From: Skeletonema tropicum
Taxonomy: Eukaryota; Bacillariophyta; Thalassiosirophyceae; Thalassiosirales; Thalassiosiraceae
Assembly: GCA_037178625.1 (NCBI GenBank)
Contig: CM074129.1
Location: 496,001-560,000, forward strand
Reading direction: 5' to 3'
Length of the DNA stretch: 64,000 nucleotides
In this document: positions 32,395 through 40,743 of the stretch, in pieces
Layout of the letters: each line of letters opens with the position of its first letter
Position numbering within the stretch: the first letter of the stretch is position 1
Translations under genes and position numbers: made by a program
Notes under the pieces: model-generated
Databases searched by the model: none
Told to the model about the DNA's origin: nothing
What the model saw: the letters and a program-made list of their open reading frames with translations, nothing else

Positions 32395-32828
32395 AATTGC
32401 GCGAAATCCTTAAAGTGGAAGATCGAAAATTATTGCGGGAAGGAATTTTGTTAGGGTTAGTCTTTGTTACATTTGTTACCCCTGAAGTAAGTTCGAATCG
32501 TCACACAAATGTTACAGCGATTCTTTTTGCATCCTTTCGTTTGGCTTGATCGAATAAGTAGTAATGCTGCCCGCATAAGCTATGATACGGCTAGGCAATG
32601 CTAGAAAAAAGGATTTTATTACATATCTCAATATTTAGTGAGTAGTGAGAAGAATCTGCCGCTGACCCCATCGCCTGCCTCTCGCAGGCATGGGGTCAGC
32701 GTTCGAAAATCAAGATACCTGTGACTTCCTGAGGTTGCCGCTCATCGTTCGGCCTCAGCTACGTGCATGCGCCTCTAGAGTACTGCTTTATCTCTCCTCT
32801 TTTACTCGCACACGGTGCACCCTAGTCG
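32395..32828. repeat. Diverged tandem duplication, copy A
   Basis: Aligns in order with 32912-33430: AATTGCG.GAAATCCTTAA, ATTATTGCGGGAAGGAATTT, the hairpin block at 32654-32715 and CTTTTACTCGCACACGGTG. Most of the unit has drifted, while the hairpin block is nearly unchanged. Confidence 0.7.
32661..32700. ncRNA. Conserved 40-nt hairpin, copy A (candidate structured RNA)
   Basis: An 11-bp outer stem (GCTGACCCCAT / ATGGGGTCAGC), one bulged C, a 6-bp inner stem GCCTGC / GCAGGC and a CTCTC loop. In copy B the third pair changes from T-A to C-G on both arms. Flanks CTGCC and GTTCGAAAATCAA are kept too. RNA status is inference. Confidence 0.45.
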
Positions 32829-32911
32829 CGCCTCGTCTTCACAACGCTAGCTAGAATTGGCCGCGCATCGGAAACCGTGGGTTGTTCACATTCGTTCGAA
32901 TTCGTTTTGAG

Positions 32912-33430
32912 AAATTGCGGGAAATCCTTAAGTCGGAAGCGAAAAAATTATTGCGGGAAGGAATTTTGTTAGGCGAAGTCATCATTACATTTTGTTACCC
33001 GAGAAGTTCGATGGCTACGACTGTTACAGTGATTCGTTTCACTTTCACAAGCGATCGAAAGCATGCACCGCACTTATTTCGTACAACATCGTAGAATACA
33101 ATCAATTCGATTGATCGAATAAAGCAATGTTGCCTGCTTGAGCAATGACATGGCTAGCAATGTGAAAGAAAAGGAAAGGGATTTTAAAGCTTTTGATAGC
33201 AACATAGCCCAATCATGCCTGCGACTGCGAGAACATAGACCAATCTGCCGCCGACCCCATCGCCTGCCTCTCGCAGGCATGGGGTCGGCGTTCGAAAATC
33301 AAATCAAAGATAACTGTGTGGCTCCCTGAGGCTGTCACTCATCTTTCAGCTTCAGCTGCGTGCACGCGTCTACTTATATATGTACTGCTTTATCTTTTCT
33401 CTTTTACTCGCACACGGTGTCATCCTAGTC
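32912..33430. repeat. Diverged tandem duplication, copy B
   Basis: Second copy of the unit, with insertions relative to copy A. The hairpin lies at 33250-33289. Confidence 0.7.
33250..33289. ncRNA. Conserved 40-nt hairpin, copy B (candidate structured RNA)
   Basis: GCCGACCCCAT / ATGGGGTCGGC outer stem with the same inner stem and loop as 32661-32700; the single changed pair is compensated. Confidence 0.45.
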
Positions 33431-33474
33431 TCTTTTGCAATGTGCGGCATCCTCAGAACATCTTGCCTGCTTGC

Positions 33475-33655
33475 CACGCTGTAGTCCTCGGTATTGAGAT
33501 CCTACGTGAGTATTAAAAAAATTAAAAAAGGCGCGTTTATGGTTTGGCGGAAAGAAATCACGGAAACCGGCCGTCCCTCCAAAATTAAAACCCTCGCGCA
33601 AAAAAATATTTTGGGATAAAATTTCGAATATCTCTGTTCCGAGGACTACAGCGTG
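33475..33655. mobile_element. 181-bp inverted-repeat element
   Basis: CACGCTGTAGTCCTCGG at 33475 is matched exactly by its complement ending at 33655, with a further GAGAT match inward. The AT-rich interior has no frame. It looks like a small MITE, but I cannot define a target duplication. Confidence 0.5.
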
Positions 33656-34294
33656 CTGCTTGAGTGCTCGCTGAAAGAACCCAAACGAGGGCGCCGCGCC
33701 ATTTTGTTTTCCATGCAACTATGGAGGTCACTTCTCAATGTTGTTATCAGAGGGGAAGTGAGGCACTATGTGGATGATAGCTCTGTAGCCTGAGCCCATG
33801 CTTGGTTTACGGTTTACGAACACATGCTCTGGTTAGTAGAAGAAAGATGGGGGCGTTGCATAAGTAATAAGAAGTAAGTATTGTACATACATAGGTCTTT
33901 GTGGCGGGCGGCGCGGGCCAGCCAACTGAAGACCCCCGGACGCGACAAGTATGAGTACCGCTCGTTTATCGTAATTATTTCACTACACGCGTCAGTCTGT
34001 GAGACGGACACAGCCCAAAAAACAAGCTGAACCCGTTTCATGCATTCGCCAAGGACTGAACACATGTCGCTTCAAGGCAACTGGTCGCAATGGTAAAGAC
34101 TGAACATATAACACGCGTCCTTTTGCCTTGAAGCAAATGGCCGAAATGAAGACTAACTTAATCAAATGAGATGAACACAAACGGTAAAATACAACACGCG
34201 TCGCCAGCCTGTGAGTGCAGCACTACCAGAAAACACAACCTACTAACCGAAATGGAAAACACAAGCTGAAACCGTTTCCATAAGAGAGGTTCCA
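33656..34294. other. Stretch without a recognisable gene
   Basis: No gene. The motif ACACGCGTC with CAGYCTGTGAG recurs near 33985 and 34195, and AAACACAAGCTGAA-like strings near 34020 and 34258, suggesting an old small duplication. Confidence 0.35.
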
Positions 34295-34876
34295 CTGGTA
34301 CAAAATTCACGTAGAAACTCCTCACCGTAGGAATTCAACCAAATTTGTAGGAATTCAAAACCTTGACGAAACGTGACGCGCCCTCTTCCCGCCAATTTTT
34401 TTATTAGTAAAATGCTCTAGCTTTGGGTCCGAGCGGCCAAAATTAAGTTTCAGGGAAGTGGTTTACATGCTATTCCCGAGATACTATCCTTTAGGTGACT
34501 ATTATGTGAGTATATACTGTGCTGGGTAGGTGATGAAAGCATATATTTTCGTCGAGCTATGCATTTGAAGGTACCCTCTAGCTTCATGCTAGTCATGATG
34601 GCTGATGGCCGGCCAAATTTGTCTAGCAATAAGCTAGTGTACTCTCACATGCATTTCTCAGCAGAGAGTTGGAATTATCGGCCAACCAACATATGTACAG
34701 AACCCCCATTACGGTCGACAAAAGGATGGTAGCACCTTTAAAGCCGGTACATCAACTCTTTCAATCTCGATTTTGGCTGCTCGGACCCAAAGCTAGAGCA
34801 TTTCACTAATAAAAAAATTGGCGGGAAGGGGGCGCGTCACGTTTCGTCGATTTTTTTTACGTGGATTTTGTACCAG
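34295..34876. mobile_element. Non-autonomous element with long terminal inverted repeats
   Basis: Outer ends CTGGTACAAAATTCACGTA (34295) and the complement of CTGGTACAAAATCCACGTA (ending 34876) are inverted. About 47 bp of extra sequence interrupts the left arm, then GACGAAACGTGACGCGCCC continues both arms for roughly 75 bp more (left about 34367-34434, right about 34780-34850), with few mismatches. Flanks AGGTTCCAC and GAGTTCTAC may be a worn 9-bp duplication. Long arms and a 9-bp target would fit a Mutator-like MITE. It ends 164 bp upstream of the next gene. Confidence 0.6.
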
Positions 34877-35039
34877 AGTTCTACGTACGGGGCCGGGTGA
34901 GCGTCTGGAACCCCGCTTATTCATCGTGTTCGCATTCGCCGAGTTTCACCAACACACACGACCGCCATACTTAAAACGAGTGTCGCTGTTCTGTCAACGA
35001 ACATCTCATTCCTTATACAATCCGTGTATCCATTCCAAG

Positions 35040-35656
35040 ATGAAGCTGCATTTCCTACTTGCTGCAGCAGCCGCTCTTCTCTGTGCTGCTCCCATCGTCG
35101 CTGCCTCTGGGGTAAGAGATTGTTGCTCGTTTTTGGCTGTACATATCTATGCCGCACCTGTGCTCCTGCTCTTGCGATCATGGCTAACATTAATCTTTGT
35201 TTACTGCCCTCATTCTTGCCATTCTCCCGTCAGGACAACGCCATTATGTTCAAGGGTGTTGAGAGTGACAATTCCATTCTTGTCGGCGTCGCCCGCCGCG
35301 AATCCAGTCCAACTCGTCGTCCTCGTCGTACTCCGGCACCAACCCGTCGTCCTCCTAGTGCACAGCGCCGTGAGGCACGTGATAGGGAGCGTATCGTGAG
35401 GAGAAACAGGTGGACAGAGGACCAGTGCACCGGTGAGAGCTTGTCTGAGGTGTGCCAAGATTTGAATAGGCTTGTGTGCAGCAGCCGCCGTCGTGAGTTG
35501 GAGAGTCGTGAGAGGCGTACCTGTGAGTTGGTTGGCCTTGGTCGTCGTCGTAGTGAGGATGAAGAGTTTGTTGACTACGATGAAGATGAAGAAGAGTATG
35601 AGAACGACTTCATGGACTCTGAGGATGAGGGAGACGTGGTAATGGAAGAGGAGTAA
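35040..35656 (+). CDS. Small secreted Arg-rich protein with acidic tail
   Basis: Exons 35040-35111 and 35234-35656 join in phase 0 around a 122-bp GT-AG intron (GTAAGAG...CCGTCAG), giving 164 residues. The start MKLHFLLAAAAALLCAAPIVA is a clear signal peptide, cleaved near ASG. The mature chain has an Arg/Pro/Ser stretch (TRRPRRTPAPTRRPP), a central part with four Cys (QCTGESLSEVCQDLNRLVC...RTCEL) and a C-terminal acidic tail (DYDEDEEEYENDF...EEE). The charge split and secretion recall cell-wall or biomineral-associated proteins, but no family is recognised and the role is open. Confidence 0.75.
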
Positions 35657-37810
35657 GATGAGTTTAGGATCCCAATCCCAAGCTTTGTGGTGGACTTCTA
35701 AGAGAGAGATAGGCAGAAGTGGAGTCACTGCTGAAGATACTCTGGTCCCATAGTTAGCCCATATTCAACTAGTTCAACATATTTGAGCATTCTTGTTTGA
35801 TTCTCAGCTGACTCTTCCTAGAGACCCAGAGTGTATTCTCACTAATCTACTGCAGCCATTGAACAGTCGGTGCATAGGGCCTCCTGCAATATTGTCCTTC
35901 TCATTGACATTTCCCAATCCCATGACATGGCCAATCGATTAGACATACAGTAAAAGTAAATACAAAGTTAATCAGATAGTAAAAGTAAGATCAATATATT
36001 TGTCAACAACGAGTACGAAGAAGCACTTGGGAAACGAACAAAATATTGAATCTACCGACAGGGATTGTAAGAACGAATGAAAGCACACTTATTTATCTGA
36101 GTCACCCCCTGGTATCTGAATATTGTCACACTTTTTATGTGAAGTTTCCCAAGAAAGAATTGGACAGCTAGCCGAGACGCTTTGTTGATTGCCCACGAGA
36201 AGAAAGAGATTACCTGCACATTTGCACTGTTTTCAGTGTCTCCTAAAGATTATCGTAGGATGAGAATTGTGGGAATTTGTAAAAAGCAAGCAATCTGATA
36301 CATCTCTAGTATCAAACAAGTGTGCCTTGGTCCTGATGGCACTCCAAAAAATGACATCTTGAAAGTTGTAGTTGGAAGGGATAAGTACTTATGATTGGTC
36401 CAAATGGACGGGCGCAGAGAAGACAAAGGCTTTGATGCGCAGCTCTCTAAAGAGAGTATGTAAAAGATAAAGCGGACTGTCAAATGAGACGGCCATCTTA
36501 AAAAGATCAAAGATCACTCAACCAACAACCAATCAAGCAACAAGCAACAAGGGGCAACACGAAGAGTATGCCCTGCTGTGGGTTTAGTAGCTGGTGGGAC
36601 AGTAGTAATTTTGGTAGGTTGGAGTTGTTGTGTGTAGAAGAATTAAAATTATGTATTGTGTATCTGCGATTGCTGCATCCTGGGGACGCCCTGCTCCTCC
36701 GTCCAAGATGTTGGCTTTTTGGTTGAGAAAATGCGATTTCTTGACAACATAGTAAATAGCGAATTGAAGATCTCTATTTTGACACTGCGGGCGTGCATGT
36801 GTTTACAGAGACAAAGTAGCGAATAAAAGAAGTGATACAAAGTGTAAGATATACACTCATCAAGATCAAGCGCATGTGATTTGACAGGTCACAGTAGTAG
36901 AAGAAGTATGTACATGCAGATATGATGTTTCGAGAAGAAAAGTGGCTTCATGCTTGTTTTCTTGCTCTCTCTTCATCGATATTGTTCAAGTCACTCGCCC
37001 TCGCCGACCTCTCGGTAATTCAAGCTGAACTCTACATCACAGAATTTCGTTACAGGGGTTTTGCCTGCCATGGCATCCTCTTACTCATTGCTATCAAGCA
37101 CTAACGATCCACTACTGCTAACTGCATAGTCCAGAAGAGGTGAATGCATCCTTAAGAACCTTGGACTTTGACTTGTGAGTTTGTTGTTCTCTCTCTCCCC
37201 CCCCCCCTGTTCTTGCTTCTCTGATGTTCTCTAATCAGTCCTGGTTCCATTTTGACGAGGCCCTCAAATTGACTTCTGCAAATTTATCCAAACCCATCAT
37301 TAACTTCATCCGACGACTCAAATTTGAGTTAAGAACAAACTACTTAGTTGTTGAAGTTGCTGGCATAACATCTTTGACTTTGGCACGGTGCACATTGTGG
37401 AGCAGGCAGATCTACTGGAAGCAATGTGATGACTCTGTGCATTTGAGCAAAACTAACAAGCTTTGATTGCGAGGGCGTTGACAAAAGTATCCGGATGGAA
37501 GGAAAGGAAGAGTCGTGAGATAGATGAAAACTAACTTTGTGGAGGATGGAGGATGGCAGCCTCAGCCCCTTGCATGTGTTTTCTCCAGAACACAGGTCCT
37601 TCTTCATAACATCTTCATGTGGACACTAAAATAGCTTGCAATATCCTTAAAAAGGCCTTAATTTACCATTAAGGTTAGGCCAATTTTCTTTCACACAGCT
37701 GACCCTTTCTCCTAAATCAACGTCGGAATCCATAACTTCGACAATAACCCTAATGGAGTCTTAACTTAACTACCTCAAAACGTTACCTTCGGCTCCGGTC
37801 TGTGATACCT
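35657..37810. other. Long intergenic stretch
   Basis: No supported gene in 2.1 kb. Contains a 12-13 base C run near 37198-37210 after a CT-rich tract. Confidence 0.45.
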
Positions 37811-38026
37811 CTAGGCGTATCGGGATAGTGGGCGCTTTTCATACCCTCTTGTGGGCGATGCCCACGTGGGGCCCACATCTGCAGAAAATCAGGTGAAAAT
37901 GAGCTAAAATGCGGGCAAAATCCCCGAATATCGACTCAAAATCAACCAAAATCTCCCGTCAAGCCTCCTGTCAAATAAGTCCCTCTTGTGGGCAAGCCCA
38001 CGCGCCCACTCTCCCGATACGCCTAG
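37811..38026. mobile_element. 216-bp MITE with 8-bp target duplication
   Basis: TIRs CTAGGCGTATCGGGA.AGTGGGCGC (25 bp, one mismatch) at both ends. The exact direct repeat TGATACCT is at 37803-37810 and 38027-38034. Subterminal CCCTCTTGTGGGC.A copies lie inside. The 8-bp target fits a hAT-type element, though the CTAGG end is not the classical one. It lies 278 bp upstream of the RRM gene. Confidence 0.8.
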
Positions 38027-38303
38027 TGATACCTATGTATGGGTTGGTTCTTCTTAGCGCGCGGAGCCTCCTTCTCCTCCACAGCGCACAGCGAGCGATG
38101 GCCATCAAACAAGCAACATAGATACAGCATTACACACCATCATCAATCGTACCCTTGATCTACCCCTTTTGTTTTTCGTTGCATGTGCATGAGCCGATGA
38201 GCCAATCAAATGGTGTAGTGTATGTGATCATCGACACTATAAGTAGCTGATTCTTCAATCGTAATCAGCGTCGCAAGTCTAGAAAAAGAAACAACGAAAC
38301 ATC

Positions 38304-38801
38304 ATGTCATGGACACAAGTTTATGTCACAGGTTTAGCACGAGCCATCAACCCATCGGACGAAGAAATAGAATCTTATTTAAGCCAAAGGTACTCTCTTG
38401 CTGGCACATCTAACAACGACAGCAGCGGAGATGATACTACCGATAACCTCATGTGGGCTGGAGAAGGATCGACACTGATAAAACGAGATGAAAGTGGATG
38501 CTGTCGAGGATTTGCATTTCTAACATTTTATTCAGTGGATGGGGCTATGCTGGCTATTGATCGAATAAATAATGACAGCAGCAGCAACGAAAGCGGTCTT
38601 TATGGCGACGAACGCTTATTATTGAGGGCAGAATTGAGCAATTCGAAAGGGGGCACAAAAAAGAAGAGCAACAAAAAGATTAATGAGGACAATCTTCCGG
38701 ATTTGAGACTGCGGAGACAACGGAAAGCTCCTGTTCGAAAGCATCCCGTGATAACTAGCTCTAATGGGAAGAGAACGAATTTGGGGAATAAGACAAAGTA
38801 G
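38304..38801 (+). CDS. RRM-type RNA-binding protein
   Basis: 165 residues with one RNA recognition motif. VYVTGLA near residues 6-12 is RNP2 and CRGFAFLTF near 72-80 is RNP1, with the aromatic ring-stacking positions present. A Ser/Asp-rich insertion lengthens the gap between them compared with most RRMs. The C-terminus is Lys/Arg-rich (KKKSNKK, RLRRQRKAPVRK), consistent with RNA contact or nuclear import. The start ATG follows AACATC and is the first in frame. RNA-processing role inferred from the domain; the target is unknown. A MITE occupies its upstream region. Confidence 0.8.
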   Translation: MSWTQVYVTGLARAINPSDEEIESYLSQRYSLAGTSNNDSSGDDTTDNLMWAGEGSTLIKRDESGCCRGFAFLTFYSVDGAMLAIDRINNDSSSNESGLYGDERLLLRAELSNSKGGTKKKSNKKINEDNLPDLRLRRQRKAPVRKHPVITSSNGKRTNLGNKTK

Positions 38802-40743
38802 TAATGTTTGTATAGCAGCACAATTCTTCTCCTTTTGATATGGGGGGCTTCATTATTTTGAAAGCGACGACACAAGCATTATCGATCTTTTTGAATTCTC
38901 CTTCTCTTGAGCTTAATTTGTACTACATCCCTGTATTTTGCATCTGCAAGAGTGAAGCGGTCCCAGAGACAAGATTGTCCAGCTGAGACTGATTCCACGA
39001 TCACAAGAAGGAAGAATACTACTTACTCTACTATCCATCTTGGGAAGTTTTGCCGCAAATGTGAAGCGTTCCCAGAGAGAAGATTGGCCAGCTGAGACTT
39101 GACTATACCCGTTGGCGTCCACGACCTTGAGAAGAAAGAGTGTAACCTCCTTCTGTCAAAGTCGATGTCGATGGCTGCTATGCAAACATGATCCAGCTCC
39201 AGCTGCGCAATCGACTTCTGTATTGTACGGCAAGCCAATTTAATTGCACCATCTCACCTCTGTAGAGTAAACAAGTGGCTGAATTACATGATAATATAAT
39301 ACTAAGAAGTGCACAAGCAGTTTATTATGTCACTCAAAAACGTGTTGTCTCAAGTTAATTTGATGAGTTGCGAAAAAGTGTGCCGAGCGGGAGTCACAAC
39401 GACAAAGGGCTGATACATTTTTTTGCAAATCTTTCATCTTCACCCCTGCTACAGCTGTAGCAGAACTATACCCCCCCCCCTGGGTATAAAAATTTTGGCT
39501 AGCCTGCTCTAGGTGGGTATAACTTAAGTTTTCATCCAAGAGACCCCACCACCCCTCCACAATCCACGACATCATGATGTTGTGTGTTGATGCAGTGCTG
39601 GATCGAATTGTGCAGTCGTTGGATCTTGTTGCGATGATATACGAAGGTTGACTCTATTAACCTCGAGGTGAACACAATCAAGTGCAGCAACTTGAGCCCA
39701 ATACTCTAGTTGAAACCGGAGGAGGTGGGTATAAATATTTTGGCTAGGCTGTGATTTGGAGGGTGGGTATAAGCCGAGTAGGTGGGTATAGTTCGCGGAG
39801 GGTCCCTGTACCACATCGATCTTCCGGGCTTTGCCCGAGCAGTGTTGATACATTTTGATTGCAATCATGGTAGTGATCGAATCAGCTTTAAGAGAGCTTT
39901 CGATTGGTTGTCGTATCGTATTATTATGTTCAAATTTGGACCTCTGCTTTGAAATACTGGCCGCAAAGACGGATTGGGCTCGCCGATCACTTTCTCTAGA
40001 CCCGTTTTTGACCGATTCGGTTGGTAAAACAAGGGAATAACTACCATAGTTATTCCGTAAAAAGTCATCCAATCAGGCTGAATACACGCCTAATCGATGG
40101 AGCGCGATGAGAGCTTTACAAAATGCCAAGTATCGTCTTCATTGGGTGGCTAGAAGAGAAGATACGGCCGTTACAACAGTACTTAGGTAGATAAGTACTT
40201 AGTACTGATGTCATTCATTGTTGAGCGTGCTTATGCTTGAGCGCTGCCAAAAAGTGGAGAGGTGCCGCTTTGCAAATCTTCAGAAAGAGGCCCACTTCCC
40301 ACGAAATGGCCCTTACTTGTCGATGATTTGTCGAAAGAGAGTGCCGCACAGGAGTCATAACGACAAAGGGCTGATACATTTTTTTTGCTATCTTGCATCT
40401 TTGCTTTGCTTCATGTTCATGCATACTTACATCTTGTGTATGTATGTATCTTGTCCACTTCCAGAGGCAGGCATTGTGTTTGTGTGTAGATAAGTCTAAC
40501 CAGTCGACACCGCCTTAGCAGTAGTAGTGCAACTGCGTCTCCTTTCAGTTGCCTCTTGTGGCCGGTTGTCTCTTTTCCAGCTGTCCATTCTACGCTGCAC
40601 CGAGAACCACCGATAGATTTGCACACATAAATATCTGATATCTTCATCAATCTCGTCTTGCAAGGATTTACTTTCAAGTCAAGTTGGACCAATCAATAGA
40701 AAGACTCATCAAAGGACTACTAACAATACGATACGATACAATA
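38802..40743. other. Intergenic stretch with repeats
   Basis: No supported gene. An 80-bp block (AAGTGTGCCG.GC.GGAGTCA.AACGACAAAGGGCTGATACATTTTTTT) occurs near 39362-39440 and 40322-40400. Confidence 0.45.
39463..39794. mobile_element. Possible small inverted-repeat element with GGTGGGTATA repeats
   Basis: GAACTATACCC at 39463 is mirrored by GGGTATAGTTC ending at 39794. Inside, GGGTATAAA.ATTTTGGCTAG occurs twice and GGTGGGTATA four times. No target duplication is seen, so an element call is weak. Confidence 0.35.

Noticed and set aside
32640..32715. tRNA-like GTTCGAAAATC after the hairpin
   Set aside because: No acceptor, D or anticodon arm can be drawn around it; only the T-loop-like string matches.
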